Of a stretch of DNA of 34,644 bases, positions 17,142-25,862 are shown one piece after another (positions within the stretch are counted from its first letter, which is position 1; every line of letters begins with the position of its first letter). Source of the DNA: Rhodospirillales bacterium (GTDB lineage Bacteria > Pseudomonadota > Alphaproteobacteria > BOG-932 > Roseiterribacteraceae). A program made the translations under genes and the position numbers. The notes beneath the pieces were generated by a model. The model saw only the letters and a program-made list of their open reading frames with translations, was not told the DNA's origin and made no database searches. The stretch is taken from NCBI GenBank assembly GCA_003165335.1, contig PLTD01000246.1, positions 1 through 34,644 of the forward strand, in the 5' to 3' direction.

Positions 17142-17696
17142 TCAATTCTGGTGGATATTCCGCCGAAAACACTCCGGCGCATGGTCGTTGACGATCCCGA
17201 CTGCCTGCATCCAGGCATAGACGATAACCGGGCCGACGAATTTATAGCCGCGCTTTTTCAGAGCCGCAGAAATTTCTTCGGACAGTGGGGTTTGGGCCGG
17301 CACCGTGCCGGTGTTGTGGATCGGCTTGCCGCCCGCCATGCTCCAGACGAATTGCGAAAAATCCTCGCCCGCCGCCTGCATCTTCAGGTAAGCGCGGGCA
17401 TTGCCGATTGTCGCTTCGATCTTCGCCCGGGCGCGCACAATCCCTGCATTCTGCATCAATCGCTCGACATCTTCTCCGCCGAACTGCGCAACCACCGTGG
17501 GCTCGAAGCCCTGGAAAGCTTCGCGGAAAGCATCGCGCTTTTTCAAAATCGTGGACCAGGACAAGCCGGCCTGAAACCCGTCGAGCATCAACTTTTCCCA
17601 AAGCGCCCGGCTGTCATATTCGGGCACGCCCCATTCCTCATCGTGATAGGCGAGCATCATCGAGTCTGCACCCGGCCATGCACAACGCTGCGGCAT
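17142..17696 (-). CDS. tag: DNA-3-methyladenine glycosylase I
   Basis: Tag excises 3-methyladenine from alkylated DNA. Numbering from the ATG at 17696 (preceded by GGAAAAG; an ATG four codons upstream lacks a ribosome site), the 184-aa protein has zinc ligands C5 and H18 (RCAW and AYHDEEWGVP) and a C-terminal NDHAPEC with the other two. It also has the LSW tryptophan, W47. At the position of E. coli Glu38, which contacts the base, it has Asp (D39, LDGFQAGLSW). I believe this substitution occurs in related proteins, so activity is still expected. It is divergent from hisS. Confidence 0.94.
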   Translation of the reverse strand: MPQRCAWPGADSMMLAYHDEEWGVPEYDSRALWEKLMLDGFQAGLSWSTILKKRDAFREAFQGFEPTVVAQFGGEDVERLMQNAGIVRARAKIEATIGNARAYLKMQAAGEDFSQFVWSMAGGKPIHNTGTVPAQTPLSEEISAALKKRGYKFVGPVIVYAWMQAVGIVNDHAPECFRRNIHQN

Positions 17697-17782
17697 TTTC
17701 TTTTCCATAGGTTAAAAAGAATGGTCAGCTATAACCCGCCCCTGCCTAGCCTCCGAGATGATTTTTCGATAAACCGCCCCGC

Positions 17783-19096
17783 ATGACATACCGCCCTCGC
17801 CCGGTCTCGGGCTTTCCGGAACATCTACCCGAAATCCGCATGGCCGAGCTTCAGATGCTCGACCGGATCCGTGCGACCTTCGAAAGCTATGGCTTCGCTT
17901 CGATCGAGACGCCCTCGGTCGAGGAACTTGAGGTTTTGCTGGCCAAGGGCGAGACCGACAAGGAAATCTATACGATCGAGCGCCTGCAGGCCGATGAGAA
18001 TGCCGGCGGGGAATCACGCTTGGGCCTGCATTACGATCTGACGGTGCCCTTCGCCCGCTATGTCGCTCAGCATTTCAACGATCTGGTCTTCCCCTTCAAG
18101 CGCTACCAGATGCAGCGAGTCTGGCGCGGCGAACGCCCCCAGGCCGGCCGCTTCCGCGAATTCACCCAATGCGATGTGGACGTCATCGGCATCGATAACC
18201 TGGCCGTGACCTTCGACGCCGAATTGGCGGCGGTGGCGATGCAGGCGTTGGAAGCAATCGGCATATCGGGTGTGACGCTGCATATCAGCAACCGGAAGAT
18301 ACTGAACGGCTTTCTGCAGGGCCTCGCTGTCGAGGCCGCGGACAGGGTTTCCGTCATTCGGGCCATTGATGGTCTCGCCAAGTTAGGGACCGAGCAGACC
18401 CGCGCCATGATCATTGCTGGCTGCAAGCGGCCGAATGCTGCGGAGATAGCGGACAAATGCATCGCCCTCGCGGGCATCGCCGGCGAGCGCGAAGTGCTCG
18501 ACCAGGTGCGCGCTTTGGGCGTCAACCACGACGAGTTGGCGCAGGGTTTGGGCGAGCTTCATGAAGTCCTGACCCATCTTAACTTCCTCGGTACGACGAA
18601 CGCGGTCGCAAACTTCTCCATCGCACGCGGCTTCGATTACTACACCGGCACGGTCTATGAGGGCCGCTTCGATGACAACCCCGGTTTCGGCAGCGTAGTC
18701 GCCGGCGGGCGTTACGACGACCTCGCGGGGGCCTTCATCAACAAGAAACTGCCGGGCGTCGGAATCTCAATTGGTTTCTCAAGATTGTTCGCGAAGTTGC
18801 TACAAGATAAAGAAATTACGACTACACGCCGCAGTCCCGCAGACCTCCTGATTGTCCTCCCATCGGAGGAGCGCCGCGAACAGATGCTGACAACGGCTCA
18901 GGCCCTTCGCAAGCGTGGCTTCAAGGTCGAGACTTATCACGCGCCCCAGAAAATCGGGAAACAGATGTCCTATGCCGAGAAGAAGGGTATCCCCTTCGTC
19001 TGGTTTCCGCCCTTCGAAGACGGTAACGGGCATGAGGTCAAAGACATGACCACCGGCGCGCAAACCCCAGCAGAGATCGATACATGGAAACCCTGA
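17783..19096 (+). CDS. hisS: Histidyl-tRNA synthetase of an actinobacteria-like subtype
   Basis: The enzyme charges tRNA-His. The 437-aa class II protein shows motif 2 WRGERPQAGRFREF, the histidine-A loop ARGFDYYTGTVYE and motif 3 GVGISIGFSRL. It differs clearly from the usual bacterial type. Where E. coli and most alphaproteobacteria read LRPEGTA, it has LHYDLTVPFARYV, and it opens with RPVSGFPEHLP and KGETDKEIY. These are blocks I associate from memory with actinobacterial HisS. The presence of the anticodon-binding C-terminal domain argues against HisZ. There is no obvious ribosome site. Its end overlaps the deoC start by 13 bases. It is divergent from tag. Confidence 0.93.
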   Translation: MTYRPRPVSGFPEHLPEIRMAELQMLDRIRATFESYGFASIETPSVEELEVLLAKGETDKEIYTIERLQADENAGGESRLGLHYDLTVPFARYVAQHFNDLVFPFKRYQMQRVWRGERPQAGRFREFTQCDVDVIGIDNLAVTFDAELAAVAMQALEAIGISGVTLHISNRKILNGFLQGLAVEAADRVSVIRAIDGLAKLGTEQTRAMIIAGCKRPNAAEIADKCIALAGIAGEREVLDQVRALGVNHDELAQGLGELHEVLTHLNFLGTTNAVANFSIARGFDYYTGTVYEGRFDDNPGFGSVVAGGRYDDLAGAFINKKLPGVGISIGFSRLFAKLLQDKEITTTRRSPADLLIVLPSEERREQMLTTAQALRKRGFKVETYHAPQKIGKQMSYAEKKGIPFVWFPPFEDGNGHEVKDMTTGAQTPAEIDTWKP

Positions 19097-19869
19097 AGCT
19101 GGATAAGGCGACCTTGGCGCTGATCGATGCAGCCGCCCGCATGGAACCGACACCGGATCTGGCGGGGCGGCTGGTATCCATGGTCGACTTGACGTCGCTC
19201 GAAGATAACGACACTCCGGAGAAGATTGCCGGTCTTTGCCGGGATGCTTTGACGCCGATCGGGCCTGTCGCAGCAATTTGCGTCTATCCGCGGTTCGTGG
19301 CGCAGACCAAGCAGGCGCTTGCCGGAACCGGCGTCAGGATCGCCACCGTCATCGATTTTCCGCGCGGCGATGGCACGCCGGAAGATGTTCTTCGCGAGAC
19401 TGAAAAGGCGCTGGAGGCGGGTGCCGACGAGATCGACCTCGTATTTCCCTATGGCCGGTTTCTTACCGATTCCCCTCCCCCGGCTTCAAAGAATATCCGC
19501 GCCGTGCGTGAGATCGGCGGCTATGACATCCGGCTCAAAGTGATTCTGGAAGTCGGCGCTTATCCCGATCTGGAGTCGCTCACCCAGGCATCCAAAGTGG
19601 CAATCGATGCCGGCGCGGATTTTCTGAAGACCTCCACCGGCAAAACAACGGCTGGCGCCACGCTGGAAGCCGCGGCGGTCATGCTGACCGTGATCGCCGA
19701 ATCGGGCCTGCCGGTAGGCTTCAAGGCATCCGGGGGCGTGCGCGAGGTTCCGCACGCCACAGGCTATCTGGCGCTGGCCGAATCGATCCTGGGCGAAGGA
19801 TGGGCGACGCCCGAAACCTTTCGTATCGGCGCCAGCTCGCTCCTGCCTAAGCTGCTGGCTGCGGTTTAA
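19084..19869 (+). CDS. deoC: 2-deoxyribose-5-phosphate aldolase
   Basis: DeoC cleaves deoxyribose 5-phosphate to acetaldehyde and glyceraldehyde 3-phosphate, salvaging deoxynucleoside carbon. The 261-aa TIM-barrel protein is of the longer, E. coli-like class. Readable active-site residues are D118 (DEIDLVFPY), the Schiff-base K182 (FLKTSTGK) and the second lysine K214 (GFKASGG). The ATG lies inside the hisS end (overlap of 13 bases), so translation is coupled to an unrelated housekeeping enzyme. No other deo or nucleoside phosphorylase gene is nearby. Its stop shares TTAA with the convergent hisI stop. Confidence 0.95.
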   Translation: METLKLDKATLALIDAAARMEPTPDLAGRLVSMVDLTSLEDNDTPEKIAGLCRDALTPIGPVAAICVYPRFVAQTKQALAGTGVRIATVIDFPRGDGTPEDVLRETEKALEAGADEIDLVFPYGRFLTDSPPPASKNIRAVREIGGYDIRLKVILEVGAYPDLESLTQASKVAIDAGADFLKTSTGKTTAGATLEAAAVMLTVIAESGLPVGFKASGGVREVPHATGYLALAESILGEGWATPETFRIGASSLLPKLLAAV

Positions 19870-20270
19870 TCTTCGATAGGTGCGCTGATCTCGATCAACC
19901 CGTCGTTACGCACTTCGCGGAAAAAACAGTTGGGCCTGTTGGTGTGGCAGGCGGCGCCGATCTGCTCGACTCCGAGCAGCAAGGCATCGCCGTCGCAATC
20001 GATCCTGATCCAACGCAGAGTCTGTCTGTGGCCGGACGTCTCACCCTTGCGCCATAAGGCCCGGCGGGAACGCGACCAATAGGTCACCTGCCCGGTCTCC
20101 AAGGTCTCGCGGACGGCCTCGGCGCTCATCCAGGCAAGCATCAATACTTCGCCTGTGTCGTGGCGCTGCGCAATGGCGGCAACCAGCCCGTTGGTGTCGA
20201 ATGCGAGCGAATCCAGCAGGTTTTGCACTGCCGTTTGGGATAATGCCAAGGGGGCCTCTTTTTTTGTCAC
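19866..20270 (-). CDS. hisI: Phosphoribosyl-AMP cyclohydrolase
   Basis: HisI opens the adenine ring of PR-AMP, the third step of histidine synthesis. The 134-aa protein has the family sequence: MLAWMSAEAVRETLETG, YWSRSRRALWRKGETSGH, the Mg-binding DCDGD and the zinc-binding ACHTNRPNCF. It is a stand-alone HisI without the HisE domain. The start is GTG (preceded by a weak TTGGA). It is isolated from other his genes and divergent from clpX, with 152 bases between them. Confidence 0.95.
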   Translation of the reverse strand: MTKKEAPLALSQTAVQNLLDSLAFDTNGLVAAIAQRHDTGEVLMLAWMSAEAVRETLETGQVTYWSRSRRALWRKGETSGHRQTLRWIRIDCDGDALLLGVEQIGAACHTNRPNCFFREVRNDGLIEISAPIED

Positions 20271-20318
20271 AATTCCAACGCATCTATTATGGACATTAAG
20301 ATCACTGACCTGCCAAAC

Positions 20319-20370
20319 TCCGCCGGAACGACAGGATCACAGGGTTCGCCCTGACACTTGCGTTGGCGGA
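20319..20370. promoter_or_regulatory. Structured element with a UUCG-capped hairpin upstream of clpX
   Basis: Nested pairings are visible: TCCGCC (20319-20324) with GGCGGA (20365-20370), AACG (20327-20330) with CGTT (20361-20364) across a 2-base bulge, and CAGGG (20340-20344) with CCCTG (20349-20353) closing a TTCG tetraloop. The 52-base element ends 52 bases before the clpX start. There is no T-tract, so it is not an intrinsic terminator. It could be a 5' leader structure of clpX or a small RNA; I do not recognise a known riboswitch. Confidence 0.5.
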
Positions 20371-20422
20371 CAGAACAGTCAATGATACCAGCGGCCTTTA
20401 GCGGAAATGACGGGTCAAACCC

Positions 20423-21691
20423 ATGACCAAGCCCACCGGCAGTGATTCGAAGAATACGCTTTATTGCTCCTTTTGCGGCAAGAGCCAGCATGAGGTGCGA
20501 AAGCTAATAGCCGGACCGACTGTGTTCATCTGCGATGAATGCGTCGAGCTGTGCATGGATATCATTCGTGAGGAAACGAAAACCCAGCTCGTGAAATCGG
20601 GCGACGGAGTTCCGACCCCGCGCGATATCAAGACCGTACTGGACGATTACGTGATCGGACAGGAACACGCGAAGCGCGTTCTCTCGGTTGCGGTGCATAA
20701 TCATTATAAGCGCCTGAATCACGGCCAGAAAAATTCTGACGTCGAGCTGCAAAAGTCGAATATCCTGCTGATCGGGCCTACCGGTTCGGGCAAGACTCTG
20801 CTCGCTCAGACATTGGCCCGTATTCTGGATGTGCCTTTCACCATGGCCGACGCCACGACACTGACCGAGGCGGGCTATGTCGGTGAAGATGTCGAGAACA
20901 TCATCCTGAAGCTGCTTCAGGCAGCCGACTACAATGTCGAACGGGCACAGCGCGGCATCGTCTATATCGACGAAGTCGACAAGATCAGCCGCAAGTCCGA
21001 CAACCCGTCGATCACGCGTGACGTGTCGGGCGAAGGCGTCCAGCAGGCTTTGTTGAAGATTATGGAAGGCACTGTTGCCTCCGTACCGCCGCAAGGCGGG
21101 CGAAAGCATCCTCAGCAGGAATTCCTGCAAGTCGACACGACCAATATTCTTTTCGTCTGCGGCGGCGCCTTCTCGGGGCTGGAGCGGATTATCGCCCAAC
21201 GCCACCGCGGCACCTCGATCGGTTTCGGCGCGGATGTGCGCGGGCCGGAAGAGCGTCGCACAGGTGAAATGCTGCGCGACGTTCAGCCTGAAGATTTGCT
21301 GAAATTCGGTCTCATCCCGGAATTCGTAGGCCGCTTGCCGGTTCTGGCAACCTTGGATGACCTGGACGAGAACGCGCTGCTCGAAATTCTGACCACGCCT
21401 AAGAACGCGCTGGTTAAGCAGTATCAGCGGTTGTTCGAAATGGAGGACGTCAAACTCGCCTTCCATGAAGACGCACTGAAAGTCATCGCCCGGCGCGCCA
21501 TAGAGCGCAAAACCGGCGCGCGTGGCCTTCGCTCAATCATGGAAGGCATCCTCCTGGAACCGATGTACGAGTTGCCAGGTGAAACCGGCATCTCGGAAGT
21601 CGTGATCAACAAGGAAGCTGCGGAAAAGCGGGCAGAACCGCTTTACATCTATACAGACCGCAAAAAGGACGCCACCCAGCGTTCTTCCTGA
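20423..21691 (+). CDS. clpX: ClpXP protease ATPase subunit ClpX
   Basis: ClpX is the hexameric AAA+ unfoldase that feeds substrates to ClpP. The 422-aa protein has the N-terminal zinc-binding domain (C15, C18, C37, C40) and Walker A GPTGSGKT at 118-125. It also has the pore-loop GYVG, Walker B VYIDEVDK, the RKH loop (GGRKH) and the IGF loop (TSIGFGAD) that docks ClpP. Length and motifs are normal. Unlike the common alphaproteobacterial order clpP-clpX-lon, here it lies behind divergent hisI and before folB, with no clpP or lon in the window. The ribosome site is weak (GGGT). Confidence 0.97.
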   Translation: MTKPTGSDSKNTLYCSFCGKSQHEVRKLIAGPTVFICDECVELCMDIIREETKTQLVKSGDGVPTPRDIKTVLDDYVIGQEHAKRVLSVAVHNHYKRLNHGQKNSDVELQKSNILLIGPTGSGKTLLAQTLARILDVPFTMADATTLTEAGYVGEDVENIILKLLQAADYNVERAQRGIVYIDEVDKISRKSDNPSITRDVSGEGVQQALLKIMEGTVASVPPQGGRKHPQQEFLQVDTTNILFVCGGAFSGLERIIAQRHRGTSIGFGADVRGPEERRTGEMLRDVQPEDLLKFGLIPEFVGRLPVLATLDDLDENALLEILTTPKNALVKQYQRLFEMEDVKLAFHEDALKVIARRAIERKTGARGLRSIMEGILLEPMYELPGETGISEVVINKEAAEKRAEPLYIYTDRKKDATQRSS

Positions 21692-21712
21692 TCATCGGGT
21701 TGTTCTGAACCT

Positions 21713-22177
21713 ATGACAACGGATTCAGCGTCGAGACGACCGGCTCCAGCGAGCGCTATCGCTCGGCCGGTCGAAACCGTTCAGCCCAGCCTTGGTCTAT
21801 TCGATCCAGAGCGCGACCATATCCGCATGGTGATGCGCGACCTCGTGGTCGAGATCAGGATAGGTCTGCATCCGTGGGAGCAGCTTCGGCCGCAGCGCCT
21901 TGTCGTAAATGTCGAGGCCTGGGCTTACGTCGGGGCGCCCTACACCCACGATGATGCAGGTGCCATCCTGGACTATGACATGATCCGCGACACCATCCGC
22001 GAAGACTGGCCCCAACGCGCTCATGTGAGGCTTTTGGAGCCGTTGGCGGAGGAACTGATTCAGCTGTGCTTCAGACATCCGGCGGTTGAGGCTGCCCGCG
22101 TGCGCTTAGAAAAGCCGGATATATTCTCTGAGGCCCAGGGCGTCGGGATTGAGCTCTACAGACGCAAGGCGCGCTAG
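21713..22177 (+). CDS. folB: Dihydroneopterin aldolase
   Basis: FolB cleaves 7,8-dihydroneopterin in folate synthesis. The 154-aa protein has a 35-residue polar N-terminal extension. The T-fold follows, with the family sequence [12 protein letters not shown], the catalytic-tyrosine region [19 protein letters not shown] and VRLEKPDIF with the conserved lysine. A family member of the related FolX group is possible, but the Glu, Tyr and Lys positions fit FolB. It starts 21 bases after clpX. Its stop overlaps the apt stop as CTAG. An internal ATG at 21824 (MVMRDL region) would remove the extension. Confidence 0.85.
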   Translation: MTTDSASRRPAPASAIARPVETVQPSLGLFDPERDHIRMVMRDLVVEIRIGLHPWEQLRPQRLVVNVEAWAYVGAPYTHDDAGAILDYDMIRDTIREDWPQRAHVRLLEPLAEELIQLCFRHPAVEAARVRLEKPDIFSEAQGVGIELYRRKAR

Positions 22178-22686
22178 TCGAAACGCATCAACGATTCGAC
22201 CGGCACATCCAATCGCGCTCTCCCGTCCAAAAATCCGAGTTCGATAATGAATCCGGTCGCGACGACATCGGCTCCGCACAGACGCAGCAGCGTAATCGAT
22301 GCAGCCATTGTGCCGCCTGTCGCCAGCAAATCGTCCAAAACAACTACTCGCTGTTTCGGCTTTACGGCGTCGGCCTGAATTTCCACTCGGTCGGTTCCGT
22401 ATTCCAGCGCGTAGTCGTGTCCAAGCAAAGTGCCCGGAAGCTTGCCGCGCTTGCGGATCATCGCAAAGCCGATGCCCAGTTCGCAGGCCAGCGGTGCCGC
22501 TGCCAGGAAGCCACGCGATTCGATACCCACCAGCATGTCGGGCCGGTACGGACGAATGCGCGCCGCCAATTGTCGGATTGCCTCCCGCCAAGCCTCCCCA
22601 TCACCAAGCAAAGGCGAAATATCGTAGAAAAGGATCCCGGGTTTCGGGAATTCCGGTATTTGCGCTATGCGCGTCTTGAGGTCCAT
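22174..22686 (-). CDS. apt: Adenine phosphoribosyltransferase
   Basis: Apt salvages adenine to AMP using PRPP. The 170-aa protein shows the N-terminal [20 protein letters not shown] (read in parts), the [16 protein letters not shown] block, RKRGKLPG, and the PRPP-binding [14 protein letters not shown]. Length is typical. It is a single gene, convergent with folB with four shared bases. It is divergent from the MCE operon, leaving 270 bases between them. Confidence 0.96.
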   Translation of the reverse strand: MDLKTRIAQIPEFPKPGILFYDISPLLGDGEAWREAIRQLAARIRPYRPDMLVGIESRGFLAAAPLACELGIGFAMIRKRGKLPGTLLGHDYALEYGTDRVEIQADAVKPKQRVVVLDDLLATGGTMAASITLLRLCGADVVATGFIIELGFLDGRARLDVPVESLMRFD

Positions 22687-22956
22687 GATCTGCGGCCTGA
22701 CAATGCGTGGAAGGTGTTTCCGGCGTTCAAAGGAAGCCCAAATTAACCGGCTGACGAGTTCATTTGATTTCCCGAAGGTCGGATATCATGATCGCTGGCG
22801 GATCGCTATCGCGTGCCGCTGCGACGTTAACGCTAAACTCTCTCGACAAATTCTGGAAACTACCGACAAAACGGTGGGTTTAGTCTGTGATTTTGGCCTT
22901 TATCTCTCAGTTGGCACGCTCGGAGTTTCCCTATTGATCTGTCGTCCGGCCCTTGA
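22687..22956. other. 270-base intergenic region between apt and the MCE operon
   Basis: The region must hold the divergent promoters. I see no convincing -35/-10 pair or long inverted repeat. A 31-codon plus-strand frame at 22788-22883 (starting MIAGGSLSRAAATL, with AAGG nine bases upstream) is the only short frame with a possible ribosome site. It is not recognisable. Confidence 0.3.
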
Positions 22957-24126
22957 ATGCTGAAACGCTCGGCGCGAAAAACTCGCGACTCGCGCGAGCT
23001 TGGGACATTTGAGCCCAAGGCAGACGGCGACCGAATGAAGGTAACGCTCACCGGTCCCTGGGATGTGCCGACTGTAATGGCGCATCAGCAGACCATGCAG
23101 AAGTTCGCAACTGACCCATCTCTCGAGTTTGCCAAACAATCGGTGATCGATGTTTCGGGCGTTACACGGCTGGATACGGTGGGTGCAATCGCCGTGTCCT
23201 TGCTGAGGGAGCGCTTGGGGCGATATGGCGAGGCTGAGATCACCGGTGCTCACGACGGACAGGAGACACTTCTCGAACAGATCGCTTCTTTCGACGCGCA
23301 GCCTATCCCGCCGCCACCCAAACGAACATCACTCGATCGTATCGCCCTCCTGGGCGAATGGGCAGTCGGCATTGGTTATGAGGCACGCTCCCTGGTGGGC
23401 TTCTTTGGCGAGCTTAGCGTCGTTTTCTATCGCTTGGCGCGCCACCCTAGCCGCCTTCGCATTACCTCTATTGTTAGCCATATGCAGCAGGTGGGGATCA
23501 ACGCGATGCCTATCGTCGGGCTGCTGGCCTTCCTGGTCGGCGTCGTTCTTACCTTCATCAGCGGCGATCAGCTACAGCGTTTCGGCGCCGGTATCTTTAT
23601 TGTCAATCTGATCGGCATCGGCGTCTTGCGGGAACTTGGCATATTGATCACGGCGATCATCGTCGCCGGTCGCTCGGGCTCGGCCTTCACTGCTGAGATC
23701 GGCACGATGAAGATCAACCAGGAAGTCGATGCCATGCGCACGATCGGCCTCGACCCGATGGAGGTTTTGGTCATCCCGCGCGTGATCGCTTTGATCCTGA
23801 TGCTGATTCCGCTGGGATTTTTCGCCAATATGGTGATGATCGCAGGCGGCGCCCTTATGGCGAGCCTAACGCTGGGGGTTACGTTCGCACAGTTTGTGAC
23901 TCAGTTTCAGTCCGCCGTGGCGCTTCATCATCTGTGGGTCGGCATGGTCAAGACGCCGTTTTTCGCATTTGTGATCGCGATGGTCGGATGTTTTCACGGC
24001 CTTCAGGTCGCGGGCAGCGCAGAAAGCGTCGGGCAGCAGACAACGCAGTCGGTGGTCCAATCCATCTTCCTCGTCATCGCGCTCGACGCGCTTTTCGCCG
24101 TCGTGTTCTGGCAAATCGGATGGTAG
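22957..24126 (+). CDS. MlaE-like ABC permease with fused STAS domain
   Basis: This 389-aa protein combines an N-terminal STAS domain (about 28-112, with VIDVSGVTRLDTVGA; equivalent to stand-alone MlaB) and an MlaE/DUF140 permease domain (about 165-389). The permease has the typical GRSGSAFTAEIGTMKINQEVDAM block (read in parts) and five to six hydrophobic helices. With the ATPase and MCE protein it would move lipids between the inner membrane and the periplasm. The ATG at 22957 lacks a clear ribosome site; an ATG at 23035 would cut into the STAS domain, so I keep the longer form. It heads a five-gene operon. Confidence 0.9.
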   Translation: MLKRSARKTRDSRELGTFEPKADGDRMKVTLTGPWDVPTVMAHQQTMQKFATDPSLEFAKQSVIDVSGVTRLDTVGAIAVSLLRERLGRYGEAEITGAHDGQETLLEQIASFDAQPIPPPPKRTSLDRIALLGEWAVGIGYEARSLVGFFGELSVVFYRLARHPSRLRITSIVSHMQQVGINAMPIVGLLAFLVGVVLTFISGDQLQRFGAGIFIVNLIGIGVLRELGILITAIIVAGRSGSAFTAEIGTMKINQEVDAMRTIGLDPMEVLVIPRVIALILMLIPLGFFANMVMIAGGALMASLTLGVTFAQFVTQFQSAVALHHLWVGMVKTPFFAFVIAMVGCFHGLQVAGSAESVGQQTTQSVVQSIFLVIALDALFAVVFWQIGW

Positions 24127-24914
24127 ATATGGCACCGAGCGCGATAACCGAGCCCATCATTCGAATCACCGCCCTGGACACGCAATTCGGGTCGCAGGTT
24201 ATTCATCACAATCTTGAGCTTGAGGTTCGTCGGGGCGAAGTGCTGGGCGTTGTCGGCGGCTCGGGCACGGGTAAGTCGGTTTTGCTGCGCGAAATTGTCG
24301 GCCTGCAACAGGTGACGGCCGGATCAATCAATGTGCTGGGCACCGAGGTCACTAACTGCGGCGCCGATGCGCAAAAGATTTTGCGCCGCAACTGGGGGGT
24401 AATGTTTCAGGAAGGCGCCCTGTTTAGCTCGCTGACCGTGGCGCAGAACATCCAGGTGCCGATACGAGAGCTGACCGAGTTTCCGCAGTGGGCACAGGAT
24501 GAAATTGCCCGGGTCAAGCTGGCGATGGTCGGGTTGCCGCCCGACGCCGGGATGAAGTTGCCCTCGCAGATCTCAGGCGGTATGAAAAAACGCGCCGGAC
24601 TGGCGCGGGCACTGGCCTTGGATCCAGAGCTGCTGTTCCTCGACGAGCCCACAGCCGGGTTGGATCCGATCAGCGCGAATCAATTCGACGAGCTGATCAA
24701 GAATCTCAAAGCGACATTGAACCTGACTGTCTTCATGGTGACGCACGATCTCGACAGTCTGGTCGCGATTTGCGACCGCATCGCCGTCCTGGTCGACAAA
24801 CAGATTGTGGTCGGAACCCTCGACGAGTTGATGGAAGTCGATAACCCCTGGATTCAGGAATATTTCCAGGGCCCGCGCGGGCGCGCCGCGCTCGGACACA
24901 AGGAGCGCAACTGA
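24120..24914 (+). CDS. MlaF-like ABC ATPase
   Basis: The 264-aa ATPase has Walker A GGSGTGKS, Q-loop FQEGALFSSLT, signature ISGGMKKRAGLARAL, Walker B LLFLDEPTAGLD and H-loop VTHD. The GGMKKR signature is characteristic of MlaF among ABC proteins. It energises the lipid transporter on the cytoplasmic side. The ATG at 24120 overlaps the permease end by seven bases; a second ATG at 24129 with GGATGG upstream is equally possible. The MCE gene starts at the next base after its stop. Confidence 0.93.
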   Translation: MVDMAPSAITEPIIRITALDTQFGSQVIHHNLELEVRRGEVLGVVGGSGTGKSVLLREIVGLQQVTAGSINVLGTEVTNCGADAQKILRRNWGVMFQEGALFSSLTVAQNIQVPIRELTEFPQWAQDEIARVKLAMVGLPPDAGMKLPSQISGGMKKRAGLARALALDPELLFLDEPTAGLDPISANQFDELIKNLKATLNLTVFMVTHDLDSLVAICDRIAVLVDKQIVVGTLDELMEVDNPWIQEYFQGPRGRAALGHKERN

Positions 24915-25862
24915 ATGGAAACGCGCGCGAATTACGTACTTGTCGGCAGCAGTGTACTTGCGGCAATAGCAATAATACTCGGCTTCATATTCTGGTTGGG
25001 CAGCAGTCAGTTCAACCATCGCGAAGATACATATTACACATATTTCACTGGTTCCGTGGCTGGTCTGTCATCCGGGAGCATAGTGCGCTATCGCGGCGTT
25101 CCTGTAGGAACCGTCAATAATATCGAAATCGACCCTCAGAATGTCGAACGCATACGCGTCACTCTGAAAATGAAACCGGGCACACCGGTAAAGACCGACT
25201 CGGTTGCTTCCTTGGAGACACAGGGAATTACAGGTGGGTCATACGTCGAACTAACCGGTGGAACTCAGGCGAGCCCTGCCCTTACCTCTGAGAACGACCA
25301 AATTCCTGTGATCAAGGCCGAGAATTCCAGCCTTCAGTCCCTCGTTGCCGACGCACCGAAATTGCTCGGCAAACTGAATCAACTTGCTGATAGCGCCAAC
25401 AGCATTTTGTCTCCTGATAATATCAAGTCGATCTCTGAAACCTTCAGCCATTTGAACAATGTATCAGCCAGCCTTGATACGATCGGACCGGATGCCAAAC
25501 AGGCAGTAGCCAATTTCAATCAGCTAACCGCCGACTTACATAAGCAAGTACCTCAAGTGATGAATACGCTACACCAGGACGGCACTTCAATTCGCGAAGC
25601 TGCTGACGAATTTCACAAGGTTGCGGGGGACCTTGATGCCACGATTGCGGAAAATCGGGGTCCGCTGCGTGATTTTACTGCCAATGGGTTGGGAGATGTA
25701 AGCGGGCTGGTAAGCAATCTGCGCGAGCTGACCGACACGTTAAATCGGGTTGCCGACCATCTGGACCGAGACCCGCAACGCTATTTGTTTGGGGGAACGA
25801 ATGCTGGCATCGATCCCAATCGACCGCTCAGCAGCGGTATCGCTACAGGAGCATCACGATGA
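24915..25862 (+). CDS. MCE-domain (MlaD-like) lipid-transport protein
   Basis: The 315-aa protein has an N-terminal membrane anchor (about 7-27) and one MCE domain (about 37-115, with VAGLSSGSIVRYRGVPVG and ETQGITGGSYVELTGG stretches read in parts). A long helical C-terminal region (about 140-285) follows. MCE rings form the hydrophobic conduit bound to the MlaE permease. The C-terminal helices are longer than in E. coli MlaD and may reach further across the periplasm. The stop overlaps the ATG of the next gene (ATGA). Confidence 0.92.
   Translation: METRANYVLVGSSVLAAIAIILGFIFWLGSSQFNHREDTYYTYFTGSVAGLSSGSIVRYRGVPVGTVNNIEIDPQNVERIRVTLKMKPGTPVKTDSVASLETQGITGGSYVELTGGTQASPALTSENDQIPVIKAENSSLQSLVADAPKLLGKLNQLADSANSILSPDNIKSISETFSHLNNVSASLDTIGPDAKQAVANFNQLTADLHKQVPQVMNTLHQDGTSIREAADEFHKVAGDLDATIAENRGPLRDFTANGLGDVSGLVSNLRELTDTLNRVADHLDRDPQRYLFGGTNAGIDPNRPLSSGIATGASR

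Noticed and set aside
17142-17696. Asp in place of E. coli Tag Glu38 as a sign of a new glycosylase
   Set aside because: The LDGFQAGLSW form appears to be a common variant of the family, and the zinc ligands and Trp are intact.
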